Counted from the stretch's first letter, positions 23,201-31,753 are shown. The stretch is 64,000 nucleotides of DNA from an uncultured Bacteroidota bacterium (GCA_913055635.1 CAJXLK010000014.1:27504-91503); one strand, 5' to 3'. The notes: generated by a model from the sequence alone, not told the origin. Program-made: numbers and translations.

Positions 23201-24524
23201 GTATTTTGCTTAAATTAGGAAGCCCCGAGAGATCGGGAAGGCTATCGATTTGATTCCCATTCAAATTTAGGGTGTAAAGATTCGATAAGTTCGCTAATTC
23301 TTCCGGAACAGCTCCTTCCAGTTGGTTGTTCCACGCGGTAAAACTTGTCATTTGCGATAGATTGCCCAGTTCCGGCGGTAAAGTTCCGGTGAGTTGGTTG
23401 CCCCCCAGCTGAATGCGTTCTAAGTTGGAAAGGTTGCCCAGTTCCGGCGGTATCGACCCGGCCAGTTGATTTTCATGCAACCATAAATAAATCAGATTTT
23501 TCATATTTCCAATTTCAGGGGGAATGCTTCCCTCGAATTGATTGAAGCTTAGACCGAGCCAGGTAAGCTTCTCCAGGTTGCCGAGGGTATCGGGGATTGA
23601 ACCACCAATTTGGTTTTCTTTGAGCTTGAGTTGCCTGAGTTTGGAGAGGTTCCCGATTTCAGAAGGCAGAGATCCGCGGAGGTTGTTGCCCTCCAAGTTG
23701 ATATCGGTGACCCGGGCGGTATCATAATTGGTGGAATCCACTTGCACTCCATACCATGCATAGACCGGCCCGTTCATCCAGTTGGAGCTGTTTTTCCAGT
23801 CATCCCCGCCGGTGGCATTGTAGAGTTCAACCAGGGCCATGGAATCCTGGCGATGGGTGATGATGTTTTTCTGAAAAGCTGACAAGGCAATATTTTTGTT
23901 TACCGGCGAGAGTTCCATGGAAAAGCTTCCCCCGGTGTCATTGAAATTGTTGGATTTTGTCACAAAGTCGTGGCTGGAGTGGTGCAATACATAGAAGGTG
24001 ACCTGTCCGTTTGCATTGGATTGAGCCGTTTGTTCATCGAGTTCTAGGGTAATATTTTCCAGAGCCGTATCTCTTTGGGCATGGGTTAATTTGAAGCGGG
24101 CTGGAAAATGACCAAAAGGTTTATATATGGTTGTATCCCGACTGCCCAGGTGAAGATATCGGTTGATTTCTTGTTTATACTCACCGAATGACCAGCTGTT
24201 CGATAAGGTATCCGGGACAAAGAAAAATTTGAACTGGTAGGTTGAGTCGGCTTTGAGTTTGGTGGTCCAGGTGTATAGCTTGTCCTGATTGGCATCGGTG
24301 CAGAGGGCCTCCGGATTGGTCCCGGGTTTATCCCATCCCCCGATCGGATCACCGGAAATATACACCGGATCCTCGCCGGGACTGAACGGGACCGTATCGT
24401 ATTGACTTCCTATATACTGGTTGAAGTCCACCTTAAAGGTTACAGTTACCGAATCCTGCGATTGTCCAATTGCAGAGAATGAACTAATAATGGCTAAAAA
24501 CAACAGGGTAGCAAAACGTTTCAT
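17265..24524 (-). CDS. giant secreted LRR / Ig-like / cadherin-like (CADG/He_PIG) repeat protein with T9SS C-terminal sorting domain
   Basis: 2419 aa with signal peptide. Three blocks each begin with an LRR cap-like segment (DYQALVALYDSTNGDKWSNNTNW and variants), followed by LRRs (IPPELGNLSNLERIQLGGNQLTG) and Ig-like segments (YYCHITQSDYPNL). Then about ten ~95-aa repeats (NTNDKPRFTSQPVTSAKEDSAYVY...PSWLTL...GTP). C-terminus IEVYPNPTSGKITLEG...KGIYLLRYIEGKRSATFRIIVN. Confidence 0.92.
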   Translation of the reverse strand: MKRFATLLFLAIISSFSAIGQSQDSVTVTFKVDFNQYIGSQYDTVPFSPGEDPVYISGDPIGGWDKPGTNPEALCTDANQDKLYTWTTKLKADSTYQFKFFFVPDTLSNSWSFGEYKQEINRYLHLGSRDTTIYKPFGHFPARFKLTHAQRDTALENITLELDEQTAQSNANGQVTFYVLHHSSHDFVTKSNNFNDTGGSFSMELSPVNKNIALSAFQKNIITHRQDSMALVELYNATGGDDWKNSSNWMNGPVYAWYGVQVDSTNYDTARVTDINLEGNNLRGSLPSEIGNLSKLRQLKLKENQIGGSIPDTLGNLEKLTWLGLSFNQFEGSIPPEIGNMKNLIYLWLHENQLAGSIPPELGNLSNLERIQLGGNQLTGTLPPELGNLSQMTSFTAWNNQLEGAVPEELANLSNLYTLNLNGNQIDSLPDLSGLPNLSKIRMDYNHLSFKDLQNSNLDWSQLQYQYAPQRRLPQPDSSTVNSKMVLEVTAEGSNLQYKWFRNDSLLQSGQEDSIVVSSAEPANYYCHITQSDYPNLTLQTNAIFTGTLVNGVAKKDYQALVALYDSTNGDKWSNNTNWKTQAPVSEWYGIRSVEKHRVTRIDLQANNLVGPLPERFYDLTQLKTIWIADNKVEGKLSKKIGHLEKLVLLGFPGNQLIGKIPEEIYNLSELNQISLERNQFEGKISPKIGKLDNLRYINLGGNKISGEIPREIGNLKNLESLYLANNELSGNIPSTVKHLQNLKDFVLWGNALTDTIPAGIGNLEYLEHLNIGANKLSGEIPSELGNLNHLKHFILAINQLEGSIPKTLGDLDHLNTLSLKDNQLSDTLPSKLGQLQNLTTLNLSRNKLSGNLPDEYSKLQNLKKFFISDNNIKGGIPASFNQLTNCKDFILNKNNIDTLPNLTNLPLERFWVVGNALTFKDLKSSGIKPTDISSFEYGNQKNIPVNIEETDDSLRLSTTEDAAGSSYQWHKNFTPVEGKDSTIIYPATDTSTYYCKITHREYPNLELQTRPIGKNIKQGVIEKDYQALKSIYKKTDGKNWVNNDNWLSSKDVNNWVGVEANGARVRKLNFSHNNLTGPLPEATFELDSLEWLAYWDNNLEGTIPDRFDELPRLKLLSLADNQLEGKIPATLDSIEVLQRLYLDRNQLSEASNLGDLSNLVTLMVNYNQLTFDELKTLSFNPDSLSNYYYSPQDSFRLNQDTLLVNQGDTLRTDLHALTQNNLNATGYLWKKEGQVIDSTAKMSIPNFSTDDTGAYTGIAFHSSYPNLTLTSEPLEVNINSAPFNLALSDTTLAENSPADTLVGLLNSEDENANDPHQYQLIQGDGTNDADNDKFTIREDSLFANHTFNYENHNTCHIYIEATDQGGASSAKAFQIAIEDRNDAPAFTSQPPTHAKEDSSYTYMVSTRDPDADSLFFQTGGLPDWLSMEVTANGSATLSGTPKDEDVGSHVINLKITDNIIEQPVEQDFTIEVENVNNPPQYTSDPINQAKESSSKDGYGYQYRIKAVDSDQDHLNYSPVDMPDWLSLQDNGDGTADLTGNPQSSDLGDHQVTIGVSDGVVKEPVDQSFVITVLPADVNALPEFTHLPNTMVREDSSYIYLMEGYDIEQDSIQFEAKSLPEWLKFTVIDSSKAILKGKPKNKDVGTHPVEITATDRYNDSVARRDFTLRVQNTNDAPAFISEPVIRAEEDSLYQYAIETKDVDDQQLSLTTGTKPGWLNLEYPNDQPLLTGKPDNEQVGTHRVSLKLTDHHIEQPIKQTFDLTVQNTNDAPVITSEPNREAFEDSLYSYTVTAKDADRDGLTFSGKSLPSWLSLEARDSVSAVLKGKPEAKEIGDHQVKIEVGDGHLDQPVQQSFTLNVMNTNDKPEFISLPKKQAKVNQSYTYELEAIDRDGDSIYYDYTSLPDWLSLTDNQDSTALLSGTPPSSGEVLVGITITDSIVSQPVKQLFTLKVLSGEQNSTPAFTSAPVRQATEDKKYEYNVEAYDADGDPLTFTAQSMPKWLSLNDQDKGKALLSGTPKNTHVGMHQVSLSVQDTNQASTSQSFSLEVSNTNDRPTLVETCTNEATEDESYASRFKARDKDGDAISFNGVEIPEWLNLTAHDSTLELTGTPKNAHTGKNPIHITMSDAYMTEPIAIRDTIEVANVNDKPQFTSQPVTSTKEDSAYKYTIKATDPDGDPLSFGVVEKPAWLTLNDNGDGTASLSGTPTNDHVGTQQVAISLDDGNIENPVEQAFSLEVINTNDKPRFTSQPVTSAKEDSAYVYHVTAFDMDGDSLAFGAEQKPSWLTLEAKGDSSASLHGTPNADQTGDHKVILTVTDSIMDAPNKQEFTITVEEATTLSNPGLKEQIEVYPNPTSGKITLEGAQEGARIILTRISGKTIKQQKIRQVPLRIDLSDEAKGIYLLRYIEGKRSATFRIIVN

Positions 24525-24763
24525 AACTTGAGGGTTTTAATATTTTTTTGCTGTGAATGGCATTTGATGCCACAGATATGCTATAATCCACAGGCATACC
24601 GAAGATTATAATTTGTCGGCAGGCTTGCAAACGATTGACCTTTTTTTGTAGGAAGCCGGGGGTTGTATCAATCAATCGAGGGACTTTTTGTAGGAAAGGA
24701 TAGGGAAGATCTGGCAGGAGATTCAGAGGATCAGTTATAGGGATAACCCATGTAAAGAGAAAT

Positions 24764-24796
24764 ATAAACCCCCGATGGGAAAACCATCAGGGGTAA
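24764..24796 (-). terminator. Terminator of the TPR gene
   Basis: CCCCGATGG-GAAAA-CCATCAGGGG hairpin 3' of the minus-strand CDS. Confidence 0.55.
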
Positions 24797-24826
24797 AAAT
24801 TCACTGATCTGTCGGGAGGATTTCAA

Positions 24827-26374
24827 TTATTTGTTCTTTTTCAGGCCGGCAAGGGCTTTATTTCTGACGGCCCCCATTTCCAGTGAGTTGACATAGTGGT
24901 TGGCCACTTTTTCATACCAATGGCTGGCTCTGTTCTTATTGCCTGATTTTTCCCAGCTCAGTCCCATGTAATACCAAACCATGGGCATGTTTTCCCAGGA
25001 ATCCTGCAGGTGTTTGCGGGCTTCCCGGTAATTGCCTTTTTTGATTTCCATGATCCCACAGGATGCCTGGTAGAGTTTCCACTGATCCACATTGGTTTTC
25101 TCAGAGATATCGGCCAGGCTCCTTTGTCTGGCTACTTCGGCTTCTTCCATGTTTCCGTTGGAAACCAGGCCGTAAAATTCCCATATGTTGGTTTGTTTGT
25201 CAAGGAACGTGCGGTAAGATTCATCCAGATCCTCTTGATTGACCATTTTTTTGGCCTGGCGATAATACCTCAGACCTTCCCTGGGATTTCCGGTCTCCGA
25301 CAAAATGTAGCCTTTATGAGCCAGCCCGTATATTTTGTAACGGGGCAGGTTCTTCTTCTCAGCCAGGTCGATGTACTGATCCATGACTTTCATAGCGGCG
25401 GTGGTGTTGTCTTCCTGCAGCTCAACAGAAGCCTCCAGCAGCAGGGCCTGGAACTGGTCCGGGGTATTGAACGACTTGTTAAAGTATTTTTTGTAGTTTT
25501 CCCTGGCCCGCAAAAAATCACCCCTGAAAAGATAATTGTCAGCAAGACCTTTATAGCTTGTGGTGAATTCCGGGTTGATTTTTAGGGCTTTTTCATAATA
25601 GCGGATGGCAGCGCTGAATTTGCCCCGCCTGCCCAGGTATTCGCCGTAAGCATCATAGGGAGCCGCATTGTCGGGGCGCATGTCAATATAGTCCTTGAAT
25701 GCTTTTTTGGCCTCACCCAATTGGTCCATCTCCTCATAGACAATTTCAGTATCTGTTTCGGGAGATCCGACCCTCCTTCCGGCATAGGCCATTCCCATAT
25801 TGGCATATCCGATCATGCGAACGGCAAAATGGTGGTTGGAGTTCATGAATCTGGCCCGGTTGAAATGGCGCAGTGCCCTGGTGTAATCTGCCTTATCGTA
25901 ATAATACATCCCGATCCAGGAATGGACCCGTTCGTCGGTATCGTAAGATTTGCTGAGCTTATCCAGGTACTTTTCCATTTTCTGGTTATCCCTTTCAATG
26001 TAAGCATTGGCGAAGTGGATCAGATCTCGTTCTCCGGGCGAAGCCATCGGTGCGTATTTAACTGCATGCTCCAGCTCCTCGGGATCAAAATATTTCATCC
26101 CTGTTTTCGAGACCGAAAGATAAAGATGAGCCTGTGCAAATTTGGGATCTATCCGGATGGCTTCATCCAGTCGATCAATCGCTTTGGTAAACTGCAACAG
26201 TTCCATTGCATCTCTTCCTTCTATGAATAACCTTTTGGCTTCAAGTGAGGAAGTGGTAATGGGCAATTTGCCCGTTTTCTCCTTTGTCTCCTGCGCCATT
26301 GAAGCGGTCGGGGCAAGTAACAGCAAACATACTGCTATGCCCATGAGTCTTTTGATTGTGGCTGATGTTTTCAT
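24827..26374 (-). CDS. secreted/periplasmic TPR protein (paralog of 31842..33305)
   Basis: Signal peptide MKTSATIKRLMGIAVCLLLLAPTASMAQ and TPRs; shares TTSSLEAKRLFIEGRD..., SVELQEDNTTAAMKVMDQYIDLAEKK..., LGLSWEKSGNKNRASHWYEKV...NSLEMGAVRNKALAGL with the second TPR gene. Confidence 0.85.
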   Translation of the reverse strand: MKTSATIKRLMGIAVCLLLLAPTASMAQETKEKTGKLPITTSSLEAKRLFIEGRDAMELLQFTKAIDRLDEAIRIDPKFAQAHLYLSVSKTGMKYFDPEELEHAVKYAPMASPGERDLIHFANAYIERDNQKMEKYLDKLSKSYDTDERVHSWIGMYYYDKADYTRALRHFNRARFMNSNHHFAVRMIGYANMGMAYAGRRVGSPETDTEIVYEEMDQLGEAKKAFKDYIDMRPDNAAPYDAYGEYLGRRGKFSAAIRYYEKALKINPEFTTSYKGLADNYLFRGDFLRARENYKKYFNKSFNTPDQFQALLLEASVELQEDNTTAAMKVMDQYIDLAEKKNLPRYKIYGLAHKGYILSETGNPREGLRYYRQAKKMVNQEDLDESYRTFLDKQTNIWEFYGLVSNGNMEEAEVARQRSLADISEKTNVDQWKLYQASCGIMEIKKGNYREARKHLQDSWENMPMVWYYMGLSWEKSGNKNRASHWYEKVANHYVNSLEMGAVRNKALAGLKKNK

Positions 26375-26624
26375 CGTTTTGGTTTTTAGGGTTGATCAAT
26401 GTTGAGGGCTTATCGGGCTCTTGCAGCAGGCATTTGAATTGCTTCTTGCCTTTACCGTTTGGCTCCATGCTACAGTTTGATTGCTCCTTCCCGTTGCGAA
26501 CTTTTCGTTTGATCATGGTGTGTTAAAGTACTGTAATAAAAACTGTTGAAGGACTCCGGTTCAATGTTTTTGAGGCGATTGCCCGGGAATCCAAATCATT
26601 GATTCATCAATTTTTTACCATGTT

Positions 26625-26790
26625 CCCTGCATGCGGATTTCATTCAGATAAAGACTTATTTGGGGTTGTCAATCGGTGTAGTATCACACCATCATTTATT
26701 CTTATCGGTTCTCTCGTTTTGGAACACGTGGGTTTAATACATTTACTTGTTGTGTGATTCCGTGCATGCGGGTTCATTGGTGCCGAATGG
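26625..26790 (-). repeat. Diverged copy of the dispersed repeat family
   Basis: Reverse complement ACCAATGAACCCGCATGCACGGAATCACACAACAAG...GTTCC...CAAATAAGTCTTTATCTGAATGAAATCCGCATGCA keeps both terminal motifs (AATGAAxCCxGCATGCA) and ACACAACAAG. Confidence 0.65.
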
Positions 26791-27320
26791 TGAATGACCG
26801 GTGACGTTTTCTTTGAGGGAAATGCTATTCAGTAAGGAAATAGGGCTGTCTGATGTCACAAATTCCCCCTTCGTTTGCTTTGTCTGGTTGCTTGTTTTGT
26901 CTAATTTGCTTGCTTTGTCTAACGATCGCTTAGGAAAAAAACAAGTGCCCGGTAAAAACTTTAATATGCTGACTTGTAAAGATATATAGCAAATGGCCTT
27001 GTGATCTAACCAAATATACAAGATACATTTTATCAAAGGAAGTTGTATTGTAAAAATCGGACAAAATCAGGTTTTTATCAAAACGATGTCTAACGGTTTG
27101 GTGTAAAGCACTACAGTGTTAACATGAAATATTTTTTTGGGTTCATCAGGCAGGGGCTTTTATGCAGGGGTTGATAAATGAGGGGGTAGGAGTTTACAAA
27201 GTCCACTTTACGGGGCGTAAGGATGATTAAACTTTTTGCCGGGTGAACTGTTTCTTATTCGCTGTCGGGATTTGTGCGTAAAGCATGGATTGGTGTAATA
27301 AACTTAAACATTAATTTTCA

Positions 27321-28508
27321 ATGAAAAGGATTGATCGAAGAATCATTATAGTGGGGGCCTTTTTTTTCATCATTGGAATGGCATATGGGATTATGAGGTT
27401 TCTCATTGCCCAGGAAGAGGACCCGCGTATGCGCCCGCCTGTGGAGGCCAAGCGATATATACAGGCCGAGGCGGTGGATTATCAAAGGGTGCAATCTTCG
27501 GTAACGGCAACCGGCCGGGTTGCTTCATTGGCCCAGGTTGATCTGGTGGCGGAAGCCTCCGGTAAGATTCAGGTCTCCGGGGTGCCTTTGAAGCGGGGAA
27601 GCCGTTTTTCCCGGGGAGAAGTTTTATTCACGGTTTATCCCGATGAAGCCGCTTTAGCTCTTAAATCCAAGAAGAGTCGCTTTTTGCAGAGCCTGGCCGG
27701 CCTGCTGCCGGATTTGGTAATGGATTATCCTCAGGCCGGGGAACGTTTCCGCAGTTTTTTCAACCGCATCGACCTGAACAGCGAATTGCCGCCCTTACCT
27801 GAGGTTCATCGTGAACAACTCCGCATTTTTCTTGCCAGCCGCAATCTGCTAAGTGACTATTACGAGATTAAACGGGAGGAACTGAAGTTTGCCCGGTATA
27901 CGGTTCGTGCTCCTTTTGACGGGGCTTATCAGCAGGTTTATCTGGAGGCCGGTGCTTATACCAATACGGGTGGCCGGGTGGGGCACATCATCCGCACCGA
28001 TATGCTTGAGCTGGAGATTCCTCTTAAGCGATTTGATGCCCAGTGGATTGATATTGGCGATGGGGTAACGGTCCATGCCGATAAAAGGCCCCGGCAATGG
28101 CAGGGGCGTGTGGTCCGCAAGGCCCCTTTTGTCGATGCCGACAATCAGTCGCAGGGGATCTTTGTAGAGGTGCCCAACGATCCGCAACAGCCTTTGCTTC
28201 CCGGAGAGTATCTCCAGGTTACTTTTCCCGGACAACCCGTGGAAGGTGTTATGAAGGTGCCCCGCAATGTGGTCTTTAACAGCAATGAGGTTTTTGTGGT
28301 CAATGATGACCGCCTCCATAAACGCGTTATCGATATCGTCAAGGTCAACGAAAAAAGCCTTTTGTTCAGGGGACTGGAAAAAGGCGAAATGCTGGTGATG
28401 CAACCCTTGATCAATGTGCAGGAGGGCACCCTGGTGGAAATTCTTGATCAATCCACCGCAGCCGGGGGAATGAAAGATCCGCAAAGCGAGGCCGCTCCCC
28501 GGCCATGA
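27321..28508 (+). CDS. RND efflux periplasmic adaptor (MFP/HlyD family), system A
   Basis: N-terminal TM, VTATGRVASLAQVDLVAEASGKI, YTVRAPFDGAYQQVYLEAGAY, PRNVVFNSNEVFVV. Confidence 0.9.
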   Translation: MKRIDRRIIIVGAFFFIIGMAYGIMRFLIAQEEDPRMRPPVEAKRYIQAEAVDYQRVQSSVTATGRVASLAQVDLVAEASGKIQVSGVPLKRGSRFSRGEVLFTVYPDEAALALKSKKSRFLQSLAGLLPDLVMDYPQAGERFRSFFNRIDLNSELPPLPEVHREQLRIFLASRNLLSDYYEIKREELKFARYTVRAPFDGAYQQVYLEAGAYTNTGGRVGHIIRTDMLELEIPLKRFDAQWIDIGDGVTVHADKRPRQWQGRVVRKAPFVDADNQSQGIFVEVPNDPQQPLLPGEYLQVTFPGQPVEGVMKVPRNVVFNSNEVFVVNDDRLHKRVIDIVKVNEKSLLFRGLEKGEMLVMQPLINVQEGTLVEILDQSTAAGGMKDPQSEAAPRP

Positions 28509-28531
28509 TGACCCTGTCAATGCTTTGAACC

Positions 28532-31500
28532 ATGAGAAGAATTGTTGAACGTTTTGTTGAATACCCCATCTATGCCAACCTGATCATTGCCTTTGTTCTG
28601 CTGGCCGGAGGTTACAGCCTGATCAGCATGAACAAGGCTTTCTTTCCTGAGCGGGAAAGCCGTTATATTAGCATTTCGGTTTATTATCCGGGGGCTTCTC
28701 CGGAGGAAATGGAGGAAGGCATAACGGCCCGCCTGGAAGAAGCGGTTCGGGGAATTGTCGGCATAAAAGAAATGACCTCCACTTCTATGGAGAATAGTTC
28801 CCGGGTGAGTCTTGAAACCACCGGGGCTTATCCGATCGATGAGGTGTTGATGGAAGTAAAAAACGCCGTTGACGGCATTTCTGCCTTGCCCTCTGCGGCG
28901 GAACGCCCTGTTGTATCCAAACAGCGATCGCGCTCACCGGCTGTGCGGATGTCATTGCGCTCGAGCGATCAATCGCAGGTGGAGCTGATGACCCTCAAAG
29001 ACCACGCTCAGCGTATCGAGGAAGATTTGTTCAACTCCGGGGTGATCAGCCAGATTAGCCTCTCGGGCTTTCCTTCCCCCGAAATATCAGTCGAGGTCAG
29101 GGAAGAAGCCCTGTTGCGCTATGACCTGACTTTTGCCGACCTGATGAGCGCCATAAGCAATAACAATCAGGATATATCCGGGGGCCAGATCAAATCAGCC
29201 GAACAGGAGCTGCTGATCCGCCTGCGTTCGCGCTCGACCGACCCCAATAAAATTGGCCGTATCATCCTCCGGGGAAAACCCGACGGGGGCTATATCCGAA
29301 TCGGTGATGTGGCCGAGGTGAAAAAGAAATTTGCCGAGACATCCTATGAAACCTGGGTCAATGGCAAACAGGCCATATCGATCCATATAGAGAAGCTTCC
29401 CGAAGAAGACCTCGAAGCCATCACCGAATATGTTGATCAATACATTGATGAGTTCAATGCCCGCAACCAGGGCGTGCAGCTTGATTTGTCCCGGGCTTTC
29501 CTCAATATCCTTCAAAGCCGGCTTGATCTTTTGACCAAAAATGGGATGATTGGCCTGGCCCTGGTCGTGCTTTCCCTGTCGCTTTTTCTGAATATCCGCC
29601 TCTCCCTGTGGGTATCCTTTGGCATTCCGTTTAGTTTTCTGGCCATGTTCATTATGGCCCATCAGTTGGGGATCACCATTAATATGATTTCCCTTTTTGG
29701 GATGATCCTTGTTATTGGTATCCTGGTGGATGATGGCATTGTCATTGCCGAAAACATCTATTTGTATTTTGAAAAAGGGATGACCCCCATGAAAGCGGCG
29801 GTGGAGGGAACCCTCGAAGTGCTTCCGGCAGTGCTGACTTCGATTGCCACCACCATTGTGGCTTTTGCCCCCCTTCTTTTTCTGGCCGGTACCCGCATGG
29901 AGATGATGTATCATATGGCCATTGTGGTGATCGGGGCCCTGTTCTTTTCCTTGTTCGAGGCTTTCTTTGTGTTGCCGGCTCATCTGAGCAGCCACCATGT
30001 TTTAACCCGAAGAAGCCTTGGGGCTAAGGGCAGGGGCGTCAAACGGTATTTTGAAGGGTTCATTGTATGGCTGCGCGAAAATGTTTACCACCATATGCTT
30101 CACTGGCTGATCAAACAGCGCCATGCGGTTGTGGCCATCCCGGTAGCCCTGATTTTAATCACCGCGGGTTTATATTTTGGCGGTCACATCAGAAACACTT
30201 TTTTTCCCATGGTGGATTTCGACAGTTTTGAGGTGAATGTGGCATTTACGCCCGGCGATGGTGAGCAACAGACCAAAGTGCATTTAAGGCGTTTTGAGAA
30301 GGCCATATGGGCCGTCAATGAAGATTTGAAGATCCGGCTGAACCGGGAGGCCGATGTCATAGAGCGGGTAAGTTCGACCATGGGTTATGCTTTCCGGGGG
30401 CAGGAGCGGGGGGCACATGCCGGTAATATACGCGTTTATCCGGTTGACCTGGAAGGATTGCCGCTAAGTGGCCATCAGATTGCCAATATGGTTCGGGCAA
30501 AGATCGGGCCGGTGCCCGAGGCCCTTAAATATACGGCCGGGGGAAGAAGCCGCTGGGGCTCGGCCGTTTCCATCGGGCTGATGTCGAGCAATCTTCAGGA
30601 GCTGGAGGCGGCCAAGAATTATCTGATGAAGCGGTTGAGTGAATTGCCTCAGCTTAAAGACATCACCGAGAACGTAGCCCTTGGCAAACAGGAAATACGT
30701 CTGGAACTCAAACCCAAGGCTTACTTTCTGGGCCTGGATGAGCGTGCCATTGCCACCCAGGTGCGGCGTGGTTTTTATGGAGGCCAGGCCCAGCGACTCC
30801 AGGATGGCCGCGATGAACTCAGGGTTTGGGTGCGCTATCCCCGGGAAGATCGCCTGACCCGCGGACAACTGGAAAGGATGAAGATTAAAACCTCTTCCGG
30901 CGAATATCCCCTGATCGAGTTGGCTCATTACCACCTCGAACGCGGTCCGGTGGCCATTAACCGCTACAACGGCTCGCGCGAAATTCGCGTGGAAGCCGAG
31001 ACAGTGGATCCCTATGCCTCGGTCCCTGCCATCATCGATCAGATCGAACAACAGATCATGCCAGATGTGAAATCTCGGTTTGCCGGCATCCGCTATATGG
31101 AACAGGGACAGGCAAAGTCCAGCAATGAAGCCCTCTCGCGGGTGGGAGGCTATTTTCTGGTGGCCTTCATTGTGATCATCTTTTTGATGATCCTCCATTT
31201 TAAGAGCATCAACCAGATGCTGATCATCCTGGCGATGATTCCCCTTTCCATGCTGGGGGTATTTTGGGGCCATGGCATCCATGACAAGCCCCTGTCGATC
31301 ATCAGCCTATGGGGAATGATTGCCCTAACCGGGGTAATCATCAATGATGCCATCGTTTTCCTGGCCAAATATGACAGCCTTTTGCTTAAAGGCCATAAAG
31401 TGGCAGATGCGGTGGTAGAGGCCGGTAAATTGCGCCTGCGCCCCATTATCCTTACCAGCATCACCACCACCGTGGGGTTGTTCCCGATCATTCTGGAAAA

Positions 31501-31753
31501 GAGTGTCCAGGCTCAGTTTTTGATCCCGATGGCCATCAGTCTGGCTTATGGGGTTTTTATCGGCACCATTTTTATTTTAATCTTTTTTCCGGTGCTGATC
31601 ATGTTGTTGAATGATGTAAGGGTGTATTTCAAATATCTGTGGACCGGCAGCAAACCGGAGCGCGAATCGGTGGAGGTTGCCATTATGCTCAACAACCGCC
31701 GCCGCTCATATGAGGCGGATCCCGAAAGAGCCCCCGAAAGAGACCCCGCTTAG
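28532..31753 (+). CDS. RND-family efflux transporter permease (AcrB/MexB-type), system A
   Basis: 1073 aa; ISVYYPGASPEEMEEGI, GILVDDGIVIAENIY, GVIINDAIVFLAKYD, RLRPIILTSITTTVGLFPI. Confidence 0.95.
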   Translation: MRRIVERFVEYPIYANLIIAFVLLAGGYSLISMNKAFFPERESRYISISVYYPGASPEEMEEGITARLEEAVRGIVGIKEMTSTSMENSSRVSLETTGAYPIDEVLMEVKNAVDGISALPSAAERPVVSKQRSRSPAVRMSLRSSDQSQVELMTLKDHAQRIEEDLFNSGVISQISLSGFPSPEISVEVREEALLRYDLTFADLMSAISNNNQDISGGQIKSAEQELLIRLRSRSTDPNKIGRIILRGKPDGGYIRIGDVAEVKKKFAETSYETWVNGKQAISIHIEKLPEEDLEAITEYVDQYIDEFNARNQGVQLDLSRAFLNILQSRLDLLTKNGMIGLALVVLSLSLFLNIRLSLWVSFGIPFSFLAMFIMAHQLGITINMISLFGMILVIGILVDDGIVIAENIYLYFEKGMTPMKAAVEGTLEVLPAVLTSIATTIVAFAPLLFLAGTRMEMMYHMAIVVIGALFFSLFEAFFVLPAHLSSHHVLTRRSLGAKGRGVKRYFEGFIVWLRENVYHHMLHWLIKQRHAVVAIPVALILITAGLYFGGHIRNTFFPMVDFDSFEVNVAFTPGDGEQQTKVHLRRFEKAIWAVNEDLKIRLNREADVIERVSSTMGYAFRGQERGAHAGNIRVYPVDLEGLPLSGHQIANMVRAKIGPVPEALKYTAGGRSRWGSAVSIGLMSSNLQELEAAKNYLMKRLSELPQLKDITENVALGKQEIRLELKPKAYFLGLDERAIATQVRRGFYGGQAQRLQDGRDELRVWVRYPREDRLTRGQLERMKIKTSSGEYPLIELAHYHLERGPVAINRYNGSREIRVEAETVDPYASVPAIIDQIEQQIMPDVKSRFAGIRYMEQGQAKSSNEALSRVGGYFLVAFIVIIFLMILHFKSINQMLIILAMIPLSMLGVFWGHGIHDKPLSIISLWGMIALTGVIINDAIVFLAKYDSLLLKGHKVADAVVEAGKLRLRPIILTSITTTVGLFPIILEKSVQAQFLIPMAISLAYGVFIGTIFILIFFPVLIMLLNDVRVYFKYLWTGSKPERESVEVAIMLNNRRRSYEADPERAPERDPA

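Noticed and set aside
26743-27036. 97-aa ORF ending TNEPACTESHNK
   Set aside because: Runs through the TTTGTCT direct repeats and the repeat-family terminus; not a credible independent gene, although the tail reveals the repeat frame.
29195-31282. Minus-strand ORFs of 267 and 272 aa
   Set aside because: Antisense to RND permease A; His/Gln-rich, no family motif.
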